Assembly (NCBI RefSeq): GCF_900188005.1
Contig: NZ_FZNR01000003.1
Coordinates: forward strand, 62,001-126,000
DNA: 64,000 bases
Direction of reading: 5' to 3'
Source: Actinoplanes regularis
GTDB lineage: Bacteria; Actinomycetota; Actinomycetes; Mycobacteriales; Micromonosporaceae
Positions 1-6,436 of the stretch are shown here, one piece after another. Position numbers and translations under genes: made by a program. The stretch's first letter is position 1. Each line of letters begins with the position of its first letter. A model generated the notes under the pieces. That model ran no database searches. It was not told the DNA's origin and saw only the letters and a program-made list of their open reading frames with translations.

Positions 1-3
1 GGT

Positions 4-381
4 TCAGAGCCAGACCGTGCCCAGCCAGGCGGTGACCGCGGCGGCCACCAGCAGGCCGATGTTCAGGCCGATCACCTTGATCTCACCGCGCGACACGTGC
101 GTGACGATGCCGCCGATCTGGATCAGCACCAGGCCGATCGCCGCGGCGATCGCCGCGGCGATCGCCAGACCCGGCGCGATCCCGGTCAGCGGCGGCAGGA
201 TCAGCCCGATCGCGCCCAGCACCTCCAGCGCGCCGATCACCCGGACCACCGGCATCGGGATCTGGTCGACCCAGCCCATCATCGGCCGCAGCTGATCCTG
301 GCTCTGGAAGACCTTGATACCGCCGCTGTAGAGGTAGAGCAGGGCGAGCAGCCCGGCCAGGATCCAGTACGCGATCTCCAT
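4..381 (-). CDS. DoxX-family membrane protein
   Basis: This is a 125-residue protein with about four hydrophobic segments and the short N-terminal helix (YWILAGLLALLYLYSGGIKV) typical of DoxX/DoxX-like proteins. Members are small inner-membrane proteins linked to redox stress, and the substrate is usually unknown. I chose the ATG at 379-381 over the TTG 12 bases upstream because GGGAGC sits at the right distance before it. The gene is divergent from an HxlR regulator and its ribosome-binding region lies inside an inverted repeat, so redox- or aldehyde-responsive control by that neighbour is likely. The family call is fairly safe; the physiological role is unknown. Confidence 0.8.
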   Translation of the reverse strand: MEIAYWILAGLLALLYLYSGGIKVFQSQDQLRPMMGWVDQIPMPVVRVIGALEVLGAIGLILPPLTGIAPGLAIAAAIAAAIGLVLIQIGGIVTHVSRGEIKVIGLNIGLLVAAAVTAWLGTVWL

Positions 382-387
382 GTCAGC

Positions 388-437
388 TCCCAATGGTTAC
401 TGGTCGTAAGTGACCACATGATGCGTCACTATTGGGA
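388..437. promoter_or_regulatory. candidate HxlR operator in divergent intergenic region
   Basis: A 13-bp imperfect inverted repeat (388-400, TCCCAATGGTTAC; 425-437, GTCACTATTGGGA; 11 of 13 positions match) flanks the core between the doxX-like gene and the HxlR gene. A shorter inner repeat (GGTC...GACC) lies between the arms. HxlR proteins bind such dyads beside their divergent targets. The left arm covers the doxX-like ribosome-binding site, which would suit repression. Confidence 0.5.
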
Positions 438-483
438 GGCTTACAAAAGGCACACGCGTGTGCGTCAGGCACAGGGGGATGTC

Positions 484-855
484 ATGTCGGAGTACGAGCA
501 CACCTGCCTGATCCGGGGCGATGGCGGGCAGACCCTCCGCGCGATCCTCGACCGGATCTGCAACAAGTGGACCCTGCTCATCGTGGCCACGCTCGATCGG
601 GGCACGCTGCGCTTCAGCGACCTGGCCCAGCAGATTCCCGGCATCTCCCAGCGCATGCTGACCCTGACCCTGCGGAACCTGGAGCGCGACGGCCTGGTCA
701 GCCGCGAGGTCCACGCTGAGGTCCCGCCCCGCGTCGAGTACACGCTGACCCCGGCGGGCAAGAGCCTGATCCCGCCCGCGCTGGCCCTGGCGAGTTGGGC
801 CATCGAGCACGTCCCGCACATCGAGGCGAGCCGGGCGGCGTACCAGGCCCGCTGA
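484..855 (+). CDS. HxlR-family winged-helix regulator
   Basis: A 123-residue protein with the HxlR layout: an N-terminal CNKWTLLIVATL helix, the ISQRMLTLTLRNLERDGLV recognition region and an EYTLTPAGKSL wing. The Cys in CLIRG near residue 7 resembles redox- or electrophile-sensing cysteines in HypR/QorR-type members. The start is the ATG at 484, preceded by AGGGGG; a longer reading from upstream has no ribosome-binding site and covers the operator. It is divergent from the DoxX gene and probably regulates both genes. Confidence 0.85.
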   Translation: MSEYEHTCLIRGDGGQTLRAILDRICNKWTLLIVATLDRGTLRFSDLAQQIPGISQRMLTLTLRNLERDGLVSREVHAEVPPRVEYTLTPAGKSLIPPALALASWAIEHVPHIEASRAAYQAR

Positions 856-915
856 TCCGGCGGTGGCCGGGCTACCCGGCGATACGGGCAGCCCGGCTCA
901 CCCGGGGTGGAATGC

Positions 916-2124
916 CTACTTGCAGTGCCAGACCACCGGTTGGATCACCCCGTTCGCGTCGTTGGACTGGCCCCCGATAGTCCGCCCATCGTCGCTGAGG
1001 GTGTTGGCGATGTCGGCCAACGCGTCGTCACCGAGCGGGGCCAGCCCCGGCAGCCGGATCACCTTGCCGTCGGCGAACAGCCTGGCGCCGCCCTTCTTGG
1101 CGACGAAGGTCTGCCAGCCCAGTGCGTTCATCGCGTCCGCACTCGATTCGGTCTCGTCGACGAAGACCTCGTCGGTGCGCAGGTTCCAGCGGACCGTGTG
1201 GATTTGAGCCCCCGCCCTGCCCTGCGGGGACTTCACCTTGGCGCCGCCGATGTTCGCCACCCCGGACACCCAGCCGTCGCGGATGTAGCGGACTCGCGCC
1301 TCAACGTTCTCGCTGTCCAGAGCCGGGAGGGGGAGGGCGTGGGGGGTGCCGTTCGCGGGCCAGATGTACGGCTGCCGGTTGTCGATCGTGCCGATGACGG
1401 TCCCGTCCTCGTCGATGTCCACCACCAGCACCGACGTGCTGCCGGCCGGCACCGGCAGCCGGCGCGGCTGCGCCATCGCCGACTCCCAGAGCAGCGGGTG
1501 CTCCTCGTCGTCCCCCACGATCTGGCCCTTGTCATTGATCGCGTACGCCGATCCGCGCTCGGCGCCGGGCAGCCGGGTGGCTTTGCCGTCGATGTAGACG
1601 TACGGAACCGACCTGGTCGCCGTGATGTAGCCGTAGCCCACCGCGGTGCCGCTCGCGTTGACGTCGCGCAGATCCTCCTCCCCGTCGTCCCCGGGGATCG
1701 GCACCTCCTTCCCCACGCCGTCGTGCCAGATGACCGCCTGGTAGCCGCCGCCCTTCGGATACGACCGGCCGACGAAGTACCTACCGGCCGGATCCGCGCC
1801 GCCGATGATGGCCATGGGCGCGCCCTTTGGCGCGGGCAGCTTCTCGACCGTGCAACGCGACGGCGGAACCACCTTCGGTGCGGTCGCCGTCGCGGTCGCT
1901 TTTCCCGTGGCGGTCGCCGTCGGGCCGGCCTTCGTTCCAGGGTTCAGGGCGATCGCCACCCCGGCGATGGCGACCGCGGTCAGCGCCGCGGTCCCGGCAT
2001 AACCGGCGCCGCGGACCGCCCGCTTGCGCCGCGCGTCGATGATCGCCCGCTGGACGTCCACGGTGGACTTCGCGCGTGGATCCGGATCGAGGGCGCGTAA
2101 CAGATCGAAGTCGGAGGATGGCAT
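916..2124 (-). CDS. membrane-anchored HAF-repeat protein, likely anti-sigma partner
   Basis: A 402-residue protein with a cytoplasmic N-terminal segment (about 1-40), one transmembrane helix (about 41-60, AGTAALTAVAIAGVAIAL), a Thr/Ala-rich linker and an extracellular part. The extracellular part carries repeated motifs such as NASGTAVGYG, INDKGQIVGDD, DEDGTVIGTI and SDDGRTIGGQ. These resemble HAF repeats, which often form propeller-like folds. It starts only 9 bases after the ECF sigma gene, so the two are almost certainly co-transcribed. The topology suits an anti-sigma or sensor partner, but no zinc-binding anti-sigma motif is visible, so the function is inferred from context. Confidence 0.6.
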   Translation of the reverse strand: MPSSDFDLLRALDPDPRAKSTVDVQRAIIDARRKRAVRGAGYAGTAALTAVAIAGVAIALNPGTKAGPTATATGKATATATAPKVVPPSRCTVEKLPAPKGAPMAIIGGADPAGRYFVGRSYPKGGGYQAVIWHDGVGKEVPIPGDDGEEDLRDVNASGTAVGYGYITATRSVPYVYIDGKATRLPGAERGSAYAINDKGQIVGDDEEHPLLWESAMAQPRRLPVPAGSTSVLVVDIDEDGTVIGTIDNRQPYIWPANGTPHALPLPALDSENVEARVRYIRDGWVSGVANIGGAKVKSPQGRAGAQIHTVRWNLRTDEVFVDETESSADAMNALGWQTFVAKKGGARLFADGKVIRLPGLAPLGDDALADIANTLSDDGRTIGGQSNDANGVIQPVVWHCK

Positions 2125-2133
2125 GTCAGCTCC

Positions 2134-2637
2134 TCAGTTCATTACGGCGAGTTCCGGCTCGCCGAGAAGGCGTCGCAGGGTGGAGAGACCGCGGGAGGTG
2201 TGACTCTTGACCGTGCCGGTGGAGCAGCCGAGCGTCGTGGCGACGTCGTCGACCGACAGGTCGTAGAAGAACCGGAGCACCAGTACGGCCTGCTGCCGGC
2301 GTGGCAGCCGGGCCAATGCGGCCCGTACGACCTGGCGCTCCTCGACCCCGCCGGGTTCGAGCGGCGGTGGTTCGGGGGCGTGCCGGAACAATCGCACGCG
2401 GGCCCACGCCAGCCGCCGCTCGTCCACGTACGTCCGGACCAGCATGGTGCGCACGTAGGCGTCGAGATGATCGGCGGCGCTCGCCCGCCGCCACTTCAGG
2501 TACAGCGTCGTGATGGTCTGCTGCACCAGGTCATCGGCGCGGTGCTCGTCACCGGAGAGGAGATACGCCAGCCGCCGCAACGCGGGTATCCGCGCCGTGA
2601 CGTACTCGATGTACTCCTGGTCCGCACCATCCGGCAT
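2134..2637 (-). CDS. SigE-family ECF RNA polymerase sigma factor
   Basis: A 167-residue ECF sigma factor. Region 2 is at about 15-75 (AYLLSGDEHRADDLVQQTI) and region 4 at about 105-155 (LPRRQQAVLVLRFFYDLSVDDVATTLGCSTGTVKSH). The DDLVQ and VLVLRFFYDLS signatures match the actinobacterial SigE-like family, whose members are usually followed by a membrane-anchored regulator, as here. It is the first gene of a two-gene minus-strand operon. Confidence 0.9.
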   Translation of the reverse strand: MPDGADQEYIEYVTARIPALRRLAYLLSGDEHRADDLVQQTITTLYLKWRRASAADHLDAYVRTMLVRTYVDERRLAWARVRLFRHAPEPPPLEPGGVEERQVVRAALARLPRRQQAVLVLRFFYDLSVDDVATTLGCSTGTVKSHTSRGLSTLRRLLGEPELAVMN

Positions 2638-2759
2638 CGTGTCCCCTCCCCTTGGGTCATCACCACTCAGACGGGCCCGGCCGGACGTCCGGTTGTCATG
2701 CCGTACCCATGAGTTTCGATTCTTTGTCCCGGCTTCGGCCCTGACCCTGTTCCGAAACG

Positions 2760-2804
2760 AAAGTGGCCCAGGCCCGGGAGAAATCCCCAGGACTGGGCCA
2801 CTTT
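2760..2804. terminator. stem-loop terminator
   Basis: A perfect 12-bp inverted repeat (AAAGTGGCCCAG at 2760-2771, CTGGGCCACTTT at 2793-2804) lies just past the 3' end of the secreted-protein gene and upstream of the sigma-factor gene, both on the minus strand. It probably terminates the former. Confidence 0.7.
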
Positions 2805-2828
2805 GCGTAGAGCGGCTGTCGCTGTCGG

Positions 2829-3917
2829 TCAGGTTCCGCGAATTGTGAAGACTTTGGAGAGGCCGCCGACGACGGCGTAGTCACCCGGCGCGTAAACGCG
2901 GTAGGAGTAGGTGGCCCTGCCCGGCGGCGTCGCCACGAGCGTGAAGCGGCCACTGGCCCGCACCGTGGCGGTGCCCACCTTGCGCCAGGTCTTGTCGGCG
3001 TAGAGCCGCTGCAACTGGACGAGTTTGCCCTTCACGTAATTGGGCTTGATACCGCCGTTGATGTTGACGTTCGTACCGGCCTTCACCGACTTGGCGGCCA
3101 GCGTCGCGTTGACCGAGTAGCGCTCGGTCCGGACGTGACCGCCGTCGGACGCGATCTTCGTCGGCGGTTCCGGCATGGTCGGCTGGTTGACCCCGGGCAC
3201 CCAGGCACACTGCAGCCACTGCGCGTTGGCCGCGCTGAGGGTCCGCTGGTACGTGCCGTTCGCCCCGGTCCGCGCCGTCCAGACGCTGCCCGGCTCCACG
3301 CAGCCGTTGTCCATGCTGAGTTTGAACGACAGGTTGGGCCAGGGCTTGCCGGTGGTGGCGTCCCAGGCCCGGATCTTCTGGACGACCGGCTTGCCCTTGG
3401 GCAGCGGCTCCGGCGAGAAGGTCATGTCGATCATCGGTCGGTGCGAGCTCTGCACCTGGATGCTGGGCGTGTCGACGACCGTCCGAGGGTCGACGTCCAG
3501 CGTGTTCGCAGGCGTGAGCGTCTGGTCCATGGCGTAGATGCCGACCGGTTCGATCTTCCCGCTCCAGGCGCTGGTGACCGGGATGGAGCCGGTCCAGATC
3601 CCGTCCTGTGCAGTGCCCTCGGCCAGCCGGAGCAGGACGAAGCTGTTCAGCGAGGCGTTGAAACGCAGGTAGGGCGAGGCCAGTTCCTGGCTCGCCTGGT
3701 AGTCGATGGGCTGGACACCGGTCTCGTCGGTCAGCCGGACCCGCACGCCCACGAATTGGGTCTGCAGACCGGAGACGGCGACCGAGGATCTGTCGAAAGT
3801 GATCGAGTGAAGTTGAGGCGGCGCGGTGTCCGCAGCCGGCGCGGCCGTGGCCGGGACGGCGAGAATGAGCGACAGCGCGAGGAGAGAGGCTGCCGGCGCG
3901 ACGTGAGACGTACGCAT
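2829..3917 (-). CDS. secreted protein of unknown function
   Basis: A 362-residue protein with a classic signal peptide (SLLALSLILAVPATAAPA) that ends near residue 30. The body is beta-rich and Ig-like in texture, with segments such as PQLHSITFDRSSVAV and VRLTDETG. A C-terminal 80-residue part (KTWRKVGTATVRASGRFTL...YSYRVYAPGD) resembles a module common in actinobacterial secreted proteins. I see no catalytic motif. The ATG at 3915-3917 is preferred because it gives a normal signal peptide; a GTG three codons upstream is possible. Neither has a clear Shine-Dalgarno site. It is monocistronic and followed by a strong stem-loop. Confidence 0.65.
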   Translation of the reverse strand: MRTSHVAPAASLLALSLILAVPATAAPAADTAPPQLHSITFDRSSVAVSGLQTQFVGVRVRLTDETGVQPIDYQASQELASPYLRFNASLNSFVLLRLAEGTAQDGIWTGSIPVTSAWSGKIEPVGIYAMDQTLTPANTLDVDPRTVVDTPSIQVQSSHRPMIDMTFSPEPLPKGKPVVQKIRAWDATTGKPWPNLSFKLSMDNGCVEPGSVWTARTGANGTYQRTLSAANAQWLQCAWVPGVNQPTMPEPPTKIASDGGHVRTERYSVNATLAAKSVKAGTNVNINGGIKPNYVKGKLVQLQRLYADKTWRKVGTATVRASGRFTLVATPPGRATYSYRVYAPGDYAVVGGLSKVFTIRGT

Positions 3918-3928
3918 GGATTTCACTG

Positions 3929-4077
3929 TACGAGCTGGGGCTGCTGAAACACCTCCGTGCCGAAGGCTGACACCTCTCGGCGACCCGTCCGTCTACGGCG
4001 TGCTGCGCCGGTTGGAGCAGGACGGTCTGGTCGAGGCCCGCCTGGTGCGCTCCGCCACGACCGGCGAGGCACGCTGA
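3929..4077 (+). pseudogene. decayed PadR-type regulator fragment
   Basis: Reading forward, the stretch gives YELGLLKHLRAEG, then after a one-base frame change LTPLGDPSVYGVLRRLEQDGLVEARLV, then a stop at 4077. This matches the winged-helix core of PadR regulators (pattern GYEL...LRAEG...SVYxxLxRLExDGLV). There is no start codon, ribosome-binding site or C-terminal half, so it is a remnant. It overlaps the likely promoter of the secreted-protein gene. Confidence 0.5.
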
Positions 4078-4090
4078 TCGAGCCCAGCGC

Positions 4091-4120
4091 GAACCGTTCG
4101 GGCGAATGCCCGAACGGTTC
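4091..4120 (-). terminator. stem-loop terminator after the AurF-like gene
   Basis: A perfect 13-bp inverted repeat (GAACCGTTCGGGC at 4091-4103 and its complement at 4108-4120) has a 4-base loop. It abuts the stop codon of the AurF-like gene and marks the end of the lanM-rre-nucleotidyltransferase-oxygenase operon. Confidence 0.8.
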
Positions 4121-5081
4121 ACGGGATCAAGGCTGACCGCTGGAACGCCTCCCGGGTGCAGCCGTCGTCGAGAGCCCCGACCTCGCGGAGATAGCGCACG
4201 GTGGCCTTCGCCGCCCGAGCGATACCGGCCGCCGTCTCCTCCCGCGGGTGGCTCTCGGCCAGCACCTGCTCGACCTCGGCATCGGTGAGGCCGACCTCGA
4301 GCAGCGCATAGCTCAGCGCCTGGAAGTCGGGCTCGAGGAAGATGGTGATGAGTTCCGGCAGTAGGGGACCGAGTTGCTGCTGCTGCCCCTTCGTCAGAGC
4401 CGGCCAGAAGGTCGAGATGAGACTTCGGAAGTAGGCATGGTGTTTGCCCTCGTCCTCCGCATGATCGGCGACGACCTCCCGCACCGCGCCTGGCAGACGC
4501 CGGTCTTTCGGCAGGTCCCTCAGGATGGACGAGATCAGAGTCTCGCTCACGATCGCGAAGGCCAATGGTGCCGCACCGCGCACCGAGGGCTCGATGCTTT
4601 CGCGCACCACAGCCAACCGCGACAGGAACGACGGCTGGTCCGGTAGCGTGACCGGGACGCCGGTGTGCGCGACCACGTCGGCGATGAGGTCGTCGGAGAA
4701 CTGGGCATGCCAGGCCTCGTCGGTGGTGATCTTGAAGGCATCGCGTCGCATCCGCGCGTCAAGCTGCAACCCGCACCGGCCGATGCCGATGTCCGAGGTC
4801 ACCGGGATGACGGCGGAGGTCTCCAACAGGGTCGTGAAATTGAGGTACTGGTAGAGACGATGCACCAGGATGCGACGGATCACCTCCGGTCCGCGCTCGG
4901 TGATGTACGGATGCGCTACGACCGGCACCAGTTCCGGAGGGAAGTAGATATCGGATCCGTCATCGGCGTCGAGCGACCGGCGCGGGCCGACGCGGACACT
5001 TGCGCGCTCCTCCCAATTCGAGAATGCGCTTCTGTAGCGCGCGACGGTCGGCCGTTCGGGAGCATCGGAAATCTGATACAT
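4119..5081 (-). CDS. AurF-family diiron N-oxygenase
   Basis: A 320-residue protein of the AurF/CmlI family, which uses a non-heme diiron centre to oxidise amines to hydroxylamine or nitro groups. All seven iron ligands known for AurF can be placed: Glu in LLETSAV, the ExxH pair in DEAWHAQF 35 residues later, Glu in VSETLISS, and HxxxExxH in DHAEDEGKHH 27 residues after that. The spacings nearly equal those of AurF (E101, E136/H139, E196, H223/E227/H230). It is last in the minus-strand operon headed by lanM, about 160 bp after the nucleotidyltransferase gene, with its own GAGG ribosome-binding site. In this setting it may oxidise a peptide amine, amide or side chain; that is inference. Confidence 0.85.
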   Translation of the reverse strand: MYQISDAPERPTVARYRSAFSNWEERASVRVGPRRSLDADDGSDIYFPPELVPVVAHPYITERGPEVIRRILVHRLYQYLNFTTLLETSAVIPVTSDIGIGRCGLQLDARMRRDAFKITTDEAWHAQFSDDLIADVVAHTGVPVTLPDQPSFLSRLAVVRESIEPSVRGAAPLAFAIVSETLISSILRDLPKDRRLPGAVREVVADHAEDEGKHHAYFRSLISTFWPALTKGQQQQLGPLLPELITIFLEPDFQALSYALLEVGLTDAEVEQVLAESHPREETAAGIARAAKATVRYLREVGALDDGCTREAFQRSALIP

Positions 5082-5149
5082 ATGTGCCTCACCTGATTAA
5101 GAAAGGTGGCAGCGCAGATTCATGTGGGCAACCCGATTTCGGGCGAATT

Positions 5150-5200
5150 AACATGCGGCCATCTTTTATAATCGAAGTATAGCCATCGTTTGATGGCGAT
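5150..5200 (-). promoter_or_regulatory. AT-rich possible promoter upstream of the AurF-like gene
   Basis: The 160-bp gap upstream of the oxygenase gene holds an unusually AT-rich patch. On the minus strand it reads TATACTTCGATTATAAAAG, offering -10-like hexamers, next to a small dyad GCCATC-gttt-GATGGC (5182-5197). This could be an internal promoter. The evidence is weak. Confidence 0.3.
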
Positions 5201-5240
5201 CGTGGACATTTCGGCTGACACCGAATAGTCCGGTCCGCCA

Positions 5241-6047
5241 TCACACCTCGACGTCGAGAGCGATCTGTCGGCATACGTCCAGCACATCTTCGACCCAGGC
5301 CTGCGGGCGGCTGGGATCGAACGTCTGCATCGTTGTGAGCTCCCAGAACCGATCGAAGGACAATGTCGCGGACTTGATAGCCTCCATGCGCCGAGCCCGC
5401 CATTTCCGGTCCAAGCCGAATTCGTGGTAACTCAAAGCGAGCGCGTCCACTGACGCACCCAGCGCCATTTGTGCCGACAGCACGGCGGAAGTGTGGTCAC
5501 CCGCCTCCATCATGCCGAGAGCGCCGCGCACATGGCCGTCGGCCTCGCCGAGCCAGCGCAGGGTCCACATGGAACGGAATGCACATTCCACCAGCTGCTT
5601 CTGTCGCTCGGCCATCCAGTCCTCCCCGGAAATGATGATGGCCTGGCCCAGCCTGCTGAGGAATATTGCCTCGGTGCCGCTCAGTCGCTGGCCGATCGAG
5701 TCACCGTTCTGGAACTCCTCCCAGGTGGCCTTAGCGAACGTCTGGTCCACCTGGTCGTCCAGCCAATAGCGGAGTTCGACGCGCTCGCCGTCGACAAACG
5801 CCCCGACGGTGGGGACGGTGGCGGGTGTGAGGGCGACGGTGTTGACGCCGTTGGTCTCACCGGTCCAGGGCTTGTCGCAGATGACGTACAGGTCCGTGTC
5901 GCTGCGGGCGTGCTGCCACCCGCGGGCGACCGAACCCCCGATGAACACCGCCAGGCAGTCATCGGAGATCAGGCCGTTCTCAGCCAGGGCGGCACGCAGA
6001 CGCCGTACCTCGGCGGCGGGAAGCTGCACGGTCTTGGGTAGGTTCAT
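5241..6047 (-). CDS. nucleotidyltransferase-fold protein
   Basis: A 268-residue protein with the polymerase-beta-type nucleotidyltransferase signature near residues 37-55: FIGGSVARGWQHARSDTDLYV, combining the GGS turn with the SDxDLYV metal-binding aspartates. The C-terminal half is helical (MWTLRWLGEADGHVRGALG...SYHEFGLDRKW), as in kanamycin-nucleotidyltransferase- or HEPN-partner-like proteins. It probably transfers a nucleotide from NTP to an alcohol, phosphate or protein side chain. It has an AAGGAG ribosome-binding site and sits between the RRE and AurF-like genes, so modification of the peptide or an intermediate, or self-resistance, is plausible. Confidence 0.75.
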   Translation of the reverse strand: MNLPKTVQLPAAEVRRLRAALAENGLISDDCLAVFIGGSVARGWQHARSDTDLYVICDKPWTGETNGVNTVALTPATVPTVGAFVDGERVELRYWLDDQVDQTFAKATWEEFQNGDSIGQRLSGTEAIFLSRLGQAIIISGEDWMAERQKQLVECAFRSMWTLRWLGEADGHVRGALGMMEAGDHTSAVLSAQMALGASVDALALSYHEFGLDRKWRARRMEAIKSATLSFDRFWELTTMQTFDPSRPQAWVEDVLDVCRQIALDVEV

Positions 6048-6098
6048 GTGTGTCTGACTCCTTCGTCTAAAACGTCCAGGGGCGGATCGGTCGCGCCG

Positions 6099-6134
6099 GC
6101 CTCAGACTCCGGCGGATCCGCCGGAGTCTGAGGC
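6099..6134. repeat. perfect 36-bp palindrome at the end of the RRE gene
   Basis: GCCTCAGACTCCGGCGGA (6099-6116) is followed directly by its exact reverse complement (6117-6134). The palindrome covers the last codons and stop of the PqqD-like gene (encoding ...SDSGGSAGV). In RNA it forms a long GC-rich hairpin that could terminate or attenuate between lanM-rre and the downstream genes, or stabilise the upstream message. Confidence 0.7.
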
Positions 6135-6410
6135 GATCACTTGAAGCAGGCCGAGGTCGATGAGGTCCCGCAGCACCTCCAGAGTGTCGGCCAACGCCTC
6201 ACTGCGGTCGATCCCGTAGTAATTGGCGACACTCGATGCCACATCGGCGACCGCCCGCCGGCCATCAAGTTGGCGCCAGATGAAGAAGGTGGTCTCCGAC
6301 AGCTCGAACGCCTCCTCGTCCCATCCCACGGTGACCGTGCCCGCCACCCGCCGTACGCCCACGTCGGCCCGGGGTTTGACGACGGTTCCCGTCTCAACCG
6401 TTTCCGGCAT
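6102..6410 (-). CDS. PqqD-like RiPP recognition element (stand-alone RRE)
   Basis: A 102-residue protein with the PqqD fold pattern: an N-terminal strand pair (RRVAGTVTVGWDEEAFELSETTFFIWRQLDG), then RAVADVASSVANYYGIDRSEALADTLEVLRDLIDLGLLQV. The F-xx-W-xx-LDG element and the D...L..L...GLL helix are characteristic. RREs bind leader peptides, often at a YxxP motif, and deliver them to enzymes. The start at 6410 has AGGAGG upstream; longer readings are not supported. It lies 26 bp after lanM and most likely recruits the YSKP-bearing mini-precursors encoded across the divergent promoter. Confidence 0.8.
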   Translation of the reverse strand: MPETVETGTVVKPRADVGVRRVAGTVTVGWDEEAFELSETTFFIWRQLDGRRAVADVASSVANYYGIDRSEALADTLEVLRDLIDLGLLQVIASDSGGSAGV

Positions 6411-6436
6411 TGTGTGTTGACCTCCTGGTATGGCTC

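Noticed and set aside
907..2100. 397-codon plus-strand reading frame
   Set aside because: Antisense shadow of the HAF-repeat gene; Asp/Arg/His-rich composition typical of the complementary frame in GC-rich DNA.
2881..4122. 413-codon minus-strand reading frame over the secreted protein
   Set aside because: A different frame of the same strand with Gln/Arg/His-rich shadow composition; the signal-peptide-bearing frame is the real gene.
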